Below are positions 1 through 7,296 of a DNA stretch of 22,738 bases, piece after piece (position 1 is the stretch's first letter; the number at the start of each line of letters is the position of its first letter). The notes under the pieces were generated by a model, which worked only from the letters and a program-made list of their open reading frames with translations, was not told the origin of the DNA and did not search any database. A program made the translations under genes and the position numbers. The stretch lies in the IMG/VR virus record IMGVR_UViG_3300042386_001572, positions 1-22,738 of that record. One strand, 5' to 3'. This stretch comes from a virus.

Positions 1-1231
1 CAGACACATTACCTCCACGATATTCCGAAACAACCATTGGAGAAATTGTTGTATCCCATTGACCTAAGAAATTATCTCCTTCATTTGTAGTCACTAAATT
101 CATTGATAAACCTCTAACTACTCCACTTTCAAATGAAGATTTTAATAAATTTGAATATATTTCGTGTACATATAATGGAAAATCTGAATAATTCTTATCA
201 AATACATCAGTTCCAAATACTTTAGAAATATATTTTGTTGAACTTTGGTCAAATGTACATGTAAATGAAGTTCCACCTGTCACGGTTAAACCAGTAACAT
301 TGATTAAAAACTCACCTAATGGATTAACTCCCATATCATCAACATCTTGACTAATTTCAATTTGTGTGTTACCTGTAACTTCTAATGTTAATGTTTGACC
401 AACATAACGACCTCTTGATCTTAATGCAGCGACAACAACACCATGTTGTTCGTAGTTATGTTCAGCATCATATTCAAATCTTGTTACATCCCATTTGGCG
501 TTTGAACCATCAAATTCAAAAACATATGAATAAACCGCATCAACGGTAGTTTCATCACCTGGTGTTGACAAATGATAACAAGAGTTATACCACTCTTTAC
601 CGTTAGGATTATTTGAATTAAACTTACCAGTTAATGGAGAAACTAATTCATCACCACTTGGTTCTACTTCACCTTCAGGAAGTTGTCCAATAACGAACCA
701 CTCATTATCGTGAGTTGCACCAGTAGTGTATCCACTAAACTTAGAAACTAAATAATCTGTGATTGATGTACCCTCTACAGAAGTTATACCTGATAAATGA
801 CTATATAATGCTGTTATATCATCAATACCTCCGGCAGTTAAAGTAACGCCAGTATAATCACTTGTAGTTTGGAATTCTTGTAAAATTACACCTCCGATAG
901 TTTTAATACCGAAAGTTTTGTTTGGTTTATATCCTGTCAATCCCAATACTCTTGTTACGAATAATTGGTTAGACTCTTGTAAATAAGACTTTGCAACGTA
1001 AGGTAATTCATACTTTGGGTTACCGTCACCGAATTTCATTGGTGAAGTTGGTCCGAAATATGTCTTAAACTCATCAAAATTACCTACTAAAATTGGTTCA
1101 AAAGCTGGACCTTTTAAAGTCTCACCTACTAAACCTAATGTGGTAACCCCAACGCTTTGTGCAACGAATGTTAAATCCTTCTCTGATGTATAGACACCTG
1201 GAGAAACGAATACTCTGTTTGAATTTGCCAT
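1..1231 (-). CDS. Tail sheath protein, gp18-like (C-terminus cut by window edge)
   Basis: Contractile tail sheath subunit, which polymerises around the tail tube and contracts on infection. Translating the minus strand from the ATG at 1231 gives an open frame of 410 codons running off the left edge, so the C-terminal part is missing. The N-terminus (MANSNRVFVSPGVYTSEKD) carries the SPGVY-[ST]-E-x-D signature of T4-like gp18 sheaths, followed by regions typical of the family (GLVGETLKGPAF, the FGPTSPMKFGDGNPKYELPY region, and YLQESNQLFVTRVLG). The variable middle, from about residue 150, probably forms the protruding domains. No Shine-Dalgarno sequence precedes the start; a TATTTATA motif lies 38 bases upstream. 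The next genes on this strand are the gp15-like stabilizer and a probable neck protein, as expected for a tail-assembly cluster. The family call is strong; only the length is unknown. Confidence 0.9.
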   Translation of the reverse strand, partial: MANSNRVFVSPGVYTSEKDLTFVAQSVGVTTLGLVGETLKGPAFEPILVGNFDEFKTYFGPTSPMKFGDGNPKYELPYVAKSYLQESNQLFVTRVLGLTGYKPNKTFGIKTIGGVILQEFQTTSDYTGVTLTAGGIDDITALYSHLSGITSVEGTSITDYLVSKFSGYTTGATHDNEWFVIGQLPEGEVEPSGDELVSPLTGKFNSNNPNGKEWYNSCYHLSTPGDETTVDAVYSYVFEFDGSNAKWDVTRFEYDAEHNYEQHGVVVAALRSRGRYVGQTLTLEVTGNTQIEISQDVDDMGVNPLGEFLINVTGLTVTGGTSFTCTFDQSSTKYISKVFGTDVFDKNYSDFPLYVHEIYSNLLKSSFESGVVRGLSMNLVTTNEGDNFLGQWDTTISPMVVSEYRGGNVS

Positions 1232-1269
1232 CGATTAATGTTTGGTTAATATTTTTTTATTACTTATCT

Positions 1270-1277
1270 TATAAATA
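1270..1277 (-). promoter_or_regulatory. TATTTATA start-site motif, tail sheath gene
   Basis: Exact TATTTATA in the direction of the sheath gene, 38 bases before its ATG at 1231. This is the longest spacing of the exact copies in the window, so it is the weakest member of the set. Confidence 0.4.
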
Positions 1278-1323
1278 TCTTTGTTTTTAGTAAAGATTTC
1301 CGTATTTTTCTTAAAAAGATAGT

Positions 1324-1331
1324 TATTTATC
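1324..1331 (+). promoter_or_regulatory. TATTTATC, variant start-site motif
   Basis: A 7-of-8 match to TATTTATA in gene direction, 16 bases before the ATG of the small plus-strand gene at 1348. That spacing matches the 15-21 base class seen at other genes. Confidence 0.35.
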
Positions 1332-1347
1332 TTTTATTATCTTTATC

Positions 1348-1503
1348 ATGGAAAACAAACAAAAAAACGTTAAGATAGGTGAAAAACACCACGAAATGCT
1401 AAAATCATATTGTGATAAGAATGGTTTAAAAATCTATAAAGTTTTAGAAAAACACATTGAAGATTTATGTAAACCAAAAAAGAAAGATATATATGGTGAA
1501 TAA
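1348..1503 (+). CDS. Small basic protein, possibly ribbon-helix-helix-like
   Basis: A 51-residue, lysine-rich protein read from the ATG at 1348 to the TAA at 1501. It opens MENKQKNVKIGEKHHEML, a short possible beta strand (KNVKI), followed by two predicted helices separated by an N-G turn (EKHHEMLKSYCDKNG, then LKIYKVLEKHIEDLC). Strand-helix-helix at this size is the layout of ribbon-helix-helix (Arc/MetJ-type) DNA-binding proteins. That is an inference from pattern, not a recognised family member. The gene faces away from the tail sheath gene across a 116-base divergent region and ends one base before the stop of the gp15-like gene on the other strand, so it fills the whole space between two morphogenesis genes. 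A TATTTATC motif 16 bases upstream supports it being real. Confidence 0.6.
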   Translation: MENKQKNVKIGEKHHEMLKSYCDKNGLKIYKVLEKHIEDLCKPKKKDIYGE

Positions 1504-1504
1504 A

Positions 1505-2782
1505 TTAGTGTAAGTATGTCACATTAATAACTGAACCGACGGATGGTAAACCCAATAACCTAATCTGTTTTGTGTTTTGAATAATGAAATTATCATTTTC
1601 ATCTTGGACTAATCCATTAATATCTAAACTTACAAAACTATCAATGTCATAGTTTAAATTAACGAATTCGGTTGACTGTGGGTTTATAGTAAAAGATTCC
1701 TCAGTCAGATAAACAACCTTACCATAATTGTTTAGGAATGTAGTAACGTTGTCAACTCTACTGTCTTTTTTACCTCTATAATATTGAATTGTAATAACAT
1801 CTCCTTGTTCAGGTGCACCCAAAGTTGTAATTCTTGATGTTCCCGATATGTGTAAATAATTTAAATCACGAATTAAAAGTTCACCATTAAGATATACATT
1901 AAACAATTTTGTTATAGGTTCCCCAACACCAAAAACGGTTTGAGTACCGTCGGCGATTATTGTTACTAATGTAAGGTCAATATTTGATGTGACTATTTTT
2001 TTAGTTACGGGTTTATTAGTTATAAATTCACTAACTAAAAAGGCTCTACTAATTGCTGGAGTAACTTCAAATTCTTCATCGTCAATTAACAATCCTAACA
2101 TTGTAAATTTATAGGTTTGTAAATAAAATCTACGTCCATCCAATGTTTCCATTGGTGTATTGTCTTCAATACCATCTAAAATGATTGGTATGTAATGTCC
2201 TTTAACTGATGTATATGATTGTCTAGATGAAAACTTTTGTAATACGATTTTATTAAACTTATTAAGTTCTCTTAACTTGTTACAAACAAAAACAATTTCA
2301 TATGACATATCAATTGCCACAGGTTGAGGCATTTTGTATATGTCCGCACCCATTTGGTTTCCGTCCCACGTTGGTACGGTTGCATAATGAAAAGTTTGTC
2401 TATCGGGAATTGTTCTTTGTGTTGACGGATTCGTACCAGGTTGAACTTCGGGTTTTCTTATAATTGCAATAAATGGTAGTTTCATATTACCATCATCATC
2501 CGAAAAATCCCAATTATTTGAAAACTCAGCCCATCTTTGGATTGTTAAAATTTTAGGGATTACAGGTATTTGGTTACCGTCACTGACAATCTTAAAAGTT
2601 TTTTTTGCATAGTCTAACATACCTGCGTCTAAGTCTTCATGTAAAACTGAATCAGGTAAAAAACTATCTGACTTAGTAATTTTATCTAATAATTCTTGTC
2701 TTCTATTGATGACATTGTCACCTCTTTCGGTTTCTTTGTTTCCGTAGACCTCAATGTCAGTTTTTCTTTTAGGTATTCCCAT
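1505..2782 (-). CDS. gp15-like tail sheath stabilizer / tail terminator with two extra C-terminal beta modules
   Basis: A 425-residue protein. The ATG at 2782 is chosen over one 39 bases further upstream because it follows an AGAGGA Shine-Dalgarno-like sequence and lies one base beyond the stop of the preceding gene. Residues 75-250 resemble T4 gp15, which caps the tail tube and sheath: a variable loop region, then P-x-A-I-D-M-S-Y-E-I (152-163), a helix with IVLQKF (179-184), an IPIILDGIEDNTP strand/loop (198-210), and DGRRFYLQTYKFTMLG (215-230), matching gp15's DGDNLSRRRIEWSLTFEVNG region in order and spacing. T4 gp15 is about 272 residues. Here residues about 268-336 and 356-424 are two copies of a small beta module (LNG or ING, then G-x-P-x-x-G-x-x-I-x-x-x-Y) not known to me from gp15. 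The sheath gene is the next morphogenesis gene on this strand, supporting the call. The gp15 assignment is by eye at remote similarity. Confidence 0.6.
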   Translation of the reverse strand: MGIPKRKTDIEVYGNKETERGDNVINRRQELLDKITKSDSFLPDSVLHEDLDAGMLDYAKKTFKIVSDGNQIPVIPKILTIQRWAEFSNNWDFSDDDGNMKLPFIAIIRKPEVQPGTNPSTQRTIPDRQTFHYATVPTWDGNQMGADIYKMPQPVAIDMSYEIVFVCNKLRELNKFNKIVLQKFSSRQSYTSVKGHYIPIILDGIEDNTPMETLDGRRFYLQTYKFTMLGLLIDDEEFEVTPAISRAFLVSEFITNKPVTKKIVTSNIDLTLVTIIADGTQTVFGVGEPITKLFNVYLNGELLIRDLNYLHISGTSRITTLGAPEQGDVITIQYYRGKKDSRVDNVTTFLNNYGKVVYLTEESFTINPQSTEFVNLNYDIDSFVSLDINGLVQDENDNFIIQNTKQIRLLGLPSVGSVINVTYLH

Positions 2783-2783
2783 A

Positions 2784-3296
2784 TTATATTCCTCTAAATT
2801 CACCCTCTTGAACAGGTGCACAAATTATTGTTCTATAGTGTGGTTTAAAACCAAACATTTTATGTTTATTATCTGAAGTTACCTTACCGTCGTTTGTGAC
2901 ATTATAATATCTAACTTTATCTTCAGAATCTTGGTAACCTATATAATCACCATATTTTATATCTATTTTTAATTCTTCTAAATGTGTTATATAAACAGAT
3001 ATCATTAAATTACCTGGTTCGTTATACCTTAATAAACCCGACTTATACGATGAATTTTTAGGTTCATCTATTTTAACCAATCCATTGAACTCAATTGGAG
3101 GATAGTACTTAATTTCCCCATTACCCGCCTCCGCATAAACAGAATCGGTATCACTCTTACTTCTATCAACACGATATAAGACTAATTTCATATTCAAATC
3201 CCCGTGTAAATACTCCTGACCCATTTGAATATTGATATCAAAATCGTCTTGTGAGAAGAATTTACTTAATCTGGTGATAGGTAATTTGTTATTCAT
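2784..3296 (-). CDS. Probable neck / head-tail connector protein (possibly gp14-like)
   Basis: A 170-residue protein ending one base before the start of the gp15-like gene, so the two are surely co-transcribed. Visible features are LVLYRVDRSKSDTDSVYAEAG (about 38-58), then I-K-Y-Y-P-P-I-E-F-N-G-L-V, and late in the protein I-K-Y-G-D-Y-I-G-Y followed by V-R-Y-Y-N-V and Y-R-T-I-I-C-A-P-V. A VYxEA segment, a hydrophobic strand, and GD-[YF]-I before a Y-x-V strand recall head-closure and neck proteins of myoviruses. In T4, genes 13 and 14 encode the neck and precede gene 15. The place next to a gp15-like gene fits, but I do not recognise the family with certainty. The start has AAGGAT immediately before ATG, and TATTTATA 5 bases upstream. 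Confidence 0.45.
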   Translation of the reverse strand: MNNKLPITRLSKFFSQDDFDINIQMGQEYLHGDLNMKLVLYRVDRSKSDTDSVYAEAGNGEIKYYPPIEFNGLVKIDEPKNSSYKSGLLRYNEPGNLMISVYITHLEELKIDIKYGDYIGYQDSEDKVRYYNVTNDGKVTSDNKHKMFGFKPHYRTIICAPVQEGEFRGI

Positions 3297-3301
3297 ATCC
3301 T

Positions 3302-3309
3302 TATAAATA
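3302..3309 (-). promoter_or_regulatory. TATTTATA start-site motif, neck-protein gene
   Basis: Exact TATTTATA in gene direction, separated from the ATG at 3296 by only 5 bases (AGGAT). Read the other way it is the T4 late consensus TATAAATA, but the helicase gene on that side has a different upstream sequence. Confidence 0.5.
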
Positions 3310-3340
3310 GTTTAATCTTACAATCTATTTAGTTATATTA

Positions 3341-3352
3341 TATATATTGTGT
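3341..3352 (+). promoter_or_regulatory. TATATATTGTGT element before helicase start
   Basis: This sequence directly abuts the ATG at 3353. A close relative (ATATATTTGTGTT) abuts the start of the gene ending at 6136 on the other strand. Neither of these two non-structural genes has a nearby gene-oriented TATTTATA. The relative contains TATATTTG, an exact match to the Bacteroidota -7 box TAnnTTTG. A host-type early promoter is possible, but two examples are weak evidence. Confidence 0.3.
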
Positions 3353-5104
3353 ATGGAAAATAAAATACCCGAAATTGAGGCTAGAGAAATATTATTAAAC
3401 TACGAAGGTTCCAATAATCAGTTTCTTGATTGGAAGAGAAAATTTACCGAAGTTAAAAACTTTAAATTGACTCGTCCCCAATCTGAACACGTTATGAAAT
3501 ATAAAGATGTTGTTCCTAAGGTTGCAAGAAAATATATTAATATTGTATCTACGTTTGCTGAAAAGATTATGGAGGAGAGATTTCTTCCTAAACCACCTGA
3601 AAGTATTTGGTGTGAAAAATTATTATGTGATTCAGATAAAGCATTCCATATATGGGGTAAAGTTTTAGATAGTGACCAATTGAGTGCAATGTGGTTACCT
3701 AAAGCCGCAATTGTTCAAGAAGAAAAGAAATTAAATCGTGTTATTGATTATAGTCCATATGATGTTAGACCACCAATGGAACATCAAAAAGTTGCTATTG
3801 AGAAATTATTAGCTAACGATAAGTTTATATTGGCTGATGATATGGGTTTAGGTAAAACAACCTCCGCAGTAATCGGTGCAATAGAGAGTGGAGCTAAGAA
3901 AGTTTTAATTGTATGTCCAGCGTCACTTAAAATCAACTGGCAAAGAGAAATTTCAAATTACTCAGATAGACGTGTGTTAATAGTTGAAGGTCGTAAATGG
4001 GGTTCTACGTTTGATTTCTATATTATCAATTATGATATCATTAAAAATTATCATACAACAGATAAGAGTGAAGATAGTGATGATTATAAATTATTAGTTA
4101 ATGAAGGATTTGATTTAGCAATTGTGGATGAAGCACATTACGTTTCAAATACTACCGCAAACAGAACTCGTTTATTAAATGACGTATTAGAAAAAATTCC
4201 TAAAGTTTGGTTATTAACTGGAACACCAATGACATCAAGACCAATCAACTATTTTAATTTATTAAAAATTGTTGATTCACCTTTAACATTGAATTGGCAA
4301 TCATATGTTCGTAGATACTGTAAAGGATATCAATTCACGGTAGGTAATAGAAAAGTATGGAATACAAGTGGTGCAAGTAATTTAGATGAACTTCGTGAAA
4401 GAACTAAATCATATGTTCTTCGTAGAATGAAAACCGATATTCTTGATTTACCTGAAAAAATTGTAACACCTGTGTTTGTTGAATTGACAAGTAAGATGTA
4501 CGATGAAGAGTTGGAAGAATTTACACGTATAAGTAACGATAAGAAAAATGATGAGACGATTAGTGTTACATTAAATCGTTTAATGAAAATTAGACAACTT
4601 ATATCTTACGAAAAAATTCCATACACTTGTGAATTAATAGATAAATGTTTGGAACAAGGAAAGAAAGTTATTGTATTAACAAACTTTACTATGACACTTG
4701 ATATGTTACATGACAAATATAAAAAGAATTCTGTAACACTTGATGGTCGTATGAATAAAGATAAACGACAAGAAAATGTTGATAGGTTTCAAACGGACGA
4801 TAAGATAAAAGTTTTTATTGGTAACATTAAAGCTGCGGGTGTTGGTATTACATTAACCGCAGCAGAAGTTGTTATTATGAATGACTTATCATTTGTACCT
4901 GCAGACCATTCACAAGGTGAAGATAGAGCTTATCGTTACGGACAAAAGAATAGTGTTTTAGTTTATTATCCTGTATTTGAAAATACAATTGAAAAGGTAA
5001 TCTACAATATATTACAAAAGAAAAAGAATGTAATTGACCAAGTGATGGGTGACGGAGAATACTCCGAATCGTTCAGTAAAGACCTACTTAAAAGTCTCCT
5101 TTAA
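3353..5104 (+). CDS. SNF2-family (SMARCAL1-like) helicase/ATPase
   Basis: A 583-residue superfamily 2 DNA translocase. The ATG at 3353 is preferred over a TTG two codons earlier. All core motifs are present: Walker A in DDMGLGKTT (162-170), VCPASLKINW (motif Ia), the DEAH box at 259-262, LLTGTPM (motif III), LRRMKTDILDLPEK, typical of SNF2 proteins, KAAGVGITLTAA (motif V) and QGEDRAYRYGQ (motif VI, 521-531, arginines 525 and 528). The compact form resembles the SMARCAL1/HARP subgroup, which rewinds or remodels forked DNA. In a phage it probably acts in replication, repair or recombination, as UvsW does in T4, though UvsW is not SNF2-like. About 140 N-terminal residues have no recognised domain. 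The gene diverges from the neck-protein gene and overlaps the next gene tail-to-tail by 21 bases. Confidence 0.92.
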   Translation: MENKIPEIEAREILLNYEGSNNQFLDWKRKFTEVKNFKLTRPQSEHVMKYKDVVPKVARKYINIVSTFAEKIMEERFLPKPPESIWCEKLLCDSDKAFHIWGKVLDSDQLSAMWLPKAAIVQEEKKLNRVIDYSPYDVRPPMEHQKVAIEKLLANDKFILADDMGLGKTTSAVIGAIESGAKKVLIVCPASLKINWQREISNYSDRRVLIVEGRKWGSTFDFYIINYDIIKNYHTTDKSEDSDDYKLLVNEGFDLAIVDEAHYVSNTTANRTRLLNDVLEKIPKVWLLTGTPMTSRPINYFNLLKIVDSPLTLNWQSYVRRYCKGYQFTVGNRKVWNTSGASNLDELRERTKSYVLRRMKTDILDLPEKIVTPVFVELTSKMYDEELEEFTRISNDKKNDETISVTLNRLMKIRQLISYEKIPYTCELIDKCLEQGKKVIVLTNFTMTLDMLHDKYKKNSVTLDGRMNKDKRQENVDRFQTDDKIKVFIGNIKAAGVGITLTAAEVVIMNDLSFVPADHSQGEDRAYRYGQKNSVLVYYPVFENTIEKVIYNILQKKKNVIDQVMGDGEYSESFSKDLLKSLL

Positions 5105-6136
5105 TTCTTTTAATTTATCAATTATTAATTGCTCTAATTGACTATCTTTAAAATCGGCAATTTTAATGTTAATCATTTTTTCTGGTTGAGAGTGAATTAT
5201 TATTTCATTTATAGAACCAGGTAAATGTTCAATTTCAATTAATATTTTATTTTGAAAACAATATTTTGCTATTTCATTTAGTTTTTCTGCAACCATAATT
5301 GATTCTTTGATTATTATTGGATGTGTTATTTCTTTTTTAAACAATATATTATAACCAACTCTACTAATATATGGTTTTAAATTTTCAAATAATATTATTT
5401 CAGTTTGATTATCATTTATATCTACATAACACCAATAATGTACACCGGCTTTTAAATCATTAGCAGCACCCTTTATTAAATAACCGTTTTCTGATTTATC
5501 AATTACTTTACCACCTTTAACTTGAATTTTGATTATTTCTTTTCTTTTATAAATGTCTTTTGTTACTGCAGTCAACATTACATCAATACCAATAAAATCA
5601 TTTGGGTCACCTCTTTCTAATGCAAAATCCATATGAGTTATTTTGTAATCACTAAATAACTTTTTTATTTTATACATTAAAGCGATAATAGTTAATTGAC
5701 CTTTTGTCCAAGATTCATTACATCTAAACCAAAAATGATAAAAATATTTCGTATCAATATTAGTTGTAAAATATAACTCAAAATTTTGTTCAACAAATTT
5801 AAAAAGAATATTCAAATTATCTTCCCATTTTTCCTTATTGTTAAAATCCAATTCAATACCTGTTGAATCATAAAAAAGGTAATAGAAATCATGAAAACAA
5901 TATGGATGTGTATTTGGAGTATTTCTCCAACACCAAGAAATAGGAGTGTTTCCATCATATTCAACAATTCCATAATTTCCGTTTTTGTACCAAAATCCCC
6001 AAATCCCTAATTCTATACCCTTTTTTTTAAAAACATAATTACATTTTGTTTTATATAATTTTTTAAAGTCTCCACTTAATAAACCTTTAAAATAATCATA
6101 TTCATATTTTCTGATATGTGAGGTTAGTATATCCAT
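5084..6136 (-). CDS. Hypothetical protein, possible PD-(D/E)XK-fold nuclease
   Basis: A 350-residue protein of no family I can name. Its most informative stretch is the middle: a glutamate in FALERGDPNDFIGID (E174, D177, D180, D185), then a strand ending KIQVKGG (Q205, K207), then YLIKGAANDLKAG and a WCYVDI strand. A G-[IV]-D followed 20 residues later by [EQ]-x-K on a beta strand is the catalytic signature of the PD-(D/E)XK fold (Holliday-junction resolvases, many restriction and repair nucleases), with Q replacing E as in some members. The aromatic-rich N-terminal 150 residues (Trp, Tyr, Phe; for example FWYKNGNYGIVEYDG) could be a target-recognition part. Its codons look more AT-rich than those of the fibre genes. 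It ends inside the 3' end of the helicase gene on the other strand. Cas4-, Hjc- or Mrr-like roles cannot be told apart from sequence alone. Confidence 0.45.
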   Translation of the reverse strand: MDILTSHIRKYEYDYFKGLLSGDFKKLYKTKCNYVFKKKGIELGIWGFWYKNGNYGIVEYDGNTPISWCWRNTPNTHPYCFHDFYYLFYDSTGIELDFNNKEKWEDNLNILFKFVEQNFELYFTTNIDTKYFYHFWFRCNESWTKGQLTIIALMYKIKKLFSDYKITHMDFALERGDPNDFIGIDVMLTAVTKDIYKRKEIIKIQVKGGKVIDKSENGYLIKGAANDLKAGVHYWCYVDINDNQTEIILFENLKPYISRVGYNILFKKEITHPIIIKESIMVAEKLNEIAKYCFQNKILIEIEHLPGSINEIIIHSQPEKMINIKIADFKDSQLEQLIIDKLKELKETFK

Positions 6137-6149
6137 AACACAAATATAT
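6137..6149 (-). promoter_or_regulatory. ATATATTTGTGTT element with TAnnTTTG box
   Basis: It abuts the ATG at 6136 and contains TATATTTG, an exact match to the Bacteroidota -7 promoter box TAnnTTTG. It resembles TATATATTGTGT before the helicase start. If it were a promoter the mRNA would be leaderless or nearly so. Weak evidence from two examples. Confidence 0.3.
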
Positions 6150-6151
6150 GA

Positions 6152-6159
6152 TATTTATA
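6152..6159 (+). promoter_or_regulatory. TATTTATA start-site motif, neck-protein gene (plus strand)
   Basis: Exact TATTTATA, 15 bases before the ATG at 6175. On the minus strand the same bases read TATAAATA, 15 bases before the start of the divergent gene at 6136, so the direction in which it works is ambiguous at this site alone. Confidence 0.45.
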
Positions 6160-6174
6160 GTAATATACCAAATT

Positions 6175-7296
6175 ATGGCTCAAATTATAACACAAGAACA
6201 AAAAGATAAATTATATACACAGGTATTTCACCTATTAGGTATGCCTGTCCGTGGAATTGAACTTACAGAGGAACAGATGGATACCTTTATGGAACTTTCA
6301 CTCTCTGAATATGAACAATATGTAAGTGATTGGTTAATTGAATCACAATGGTCCGCTTTGGCCGGTTTAGACGTAGATACACAATCTTTAACAAGAGCGT
6401 TTACTACGAGAAGTTTAGATTATGAAACTCAATACACTTACTCATATTCAAAGATTGTAGGTTTACAGGCGAATGGTCCTTGGGAAATGAAAAAGGATTT
6501 TATAACGATTGTAAAAGGTCAACAAACATATGAAGTTCCTGCTGGTCGTGAAATTAATGAACTTTTATGGTTTACACGTGCAGAATTAACCGATTCTATT
6601 ATTGACCCGTTCTTAGGTGGATTTGGTGGATTAGGTGGTGTTGGATTTGGTGGTATTGGTGGATTTGCTCAAATGGGTAATGCGGGTTCTTATTTTATGA
6701 TGCCGGCATATGATTTGTTAGCGAGAATGCAAGATAGAAGTTTAAAGAATAGACTTATTGGTGGTGAATTAACATACAGAATTACCGCAGGTCCTGAAGG
6801 TAAAAAATTGGTTCATTTATATAATGTACCAGGTGGTAAGTTTGACTTCGCAAACGTTGCTTCTAATAATTTCAAAGTTTGGTATTGGTATTATGATGTT
6901 AATGATGGTGATAGAGATGATTGTTTAGCTAAAAATAAAGATATTATTAAGTTACCTTCGGATGTTGAAATGGAAGATATGACATGGGAATCTTTAAATA
7001 AACCAGCTCAAAACTGGGTTAGAAAGTATTTGATTGCATACTCTAAAGAAGGTTTAGCAAGAATATGGGGTAAATTCTCAGGAGATTTACAAGTTCCAGA
7101 TAGTGCAGTTAAATTAGATTACTCAACATTACTAACTGAAGCTAAAGATGAAAAGATGAAATTAGTGGAAGAATTAATGCAAAGATTAGAAAGACTCCGC
7201 CCCGACAAACTTCTTGAAAGAAAAGCCGGCGAAGCGGAGAATCTAAATAAGGCACTTAAGTTTAGAGCAATGCCATCACCATTTAATGTAATCTAA
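6175..7296 (+). CDS. Probable T4-like neck protein (gp13-like)
   Basis: A 373-residue protein starting MAQIITQEQKDKLYTQV. An in-frame ATG nine codons upstream would run through the TATTTATA motif, so the start at 6175 is preferred. The N-terminus, LLGMPVRGIELTEEQMDTFMELSLSEYEQY (21-50), matches the pattern of T4-type neck proteins: L-G-x-P-V, then I-x-[LV]-[TD]-x-[ED]-Q, then a helix ending in E-Y. Later come GQQTYEVPAGREINELLW (115-132) and WYWYYDVNDGDRDD (236-249), plus a long amphipathic helix (WESLNKPAQNWVRKYLIAYS), consistent with a connector-ring protein. Residues 147-163 are a glycine/phenylalanine-rich insert, unusual for this family. T4 gp13 is 309 residues. The gene lies on the opposite strand to the other neck and tail genes and overlaps the polymerase gene by 4 bases at the 3' end. 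The family assignment is moderate. Confidence 0.5.
   Translation: MAQIITQEQKDKLYTQVFHLLGMPVRGIELTEEQMDTFMELSLSEYEQYVSDWLIESQWSALAGLDVDTQSLTRAFTTRSLDYETQYTYSYSKIVGLQANGPWEMKKDFITIVKGQQTYEVPAGREINELLWFTRAELTDSIIDPFLGGFGGLGGVGFGGIGGFAQMGNAGSYFMMPAYDLLARMQDRSLKNRLIGGELTYRITAGPEGKKLVHLYNVPGGKFDFANVASNNFKVWYWYYDVNDGDRDDCLAKNKDIIKLPSDVEMEDMTWESLNKPAQNWVRKYLIAYSKEGLARIWGKFSGDLQVPDSAVKLDYSTLLTEAKDEKMKLVEELMQRLERLRPDKLLERKAGEAENLNKALKFRAMPSPFNVI

Noticed and set aside
2783-2821. Upstream ATG extending the gp15-like protein by 13 residues
   Set aside because: The extension overlaps the neck gene, and the inner ATG at 2782 has a Shine-Dalgarno-like AGAGGA at good spacing.
6148-6174. Upstream ATG extending the plus-strand neck protein by nine residues
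   Set aside because: It would place the TATTTATA motif inside the gene, and the extra hydrophobic residues (MIFIVIYQI) do not look like part of the family.
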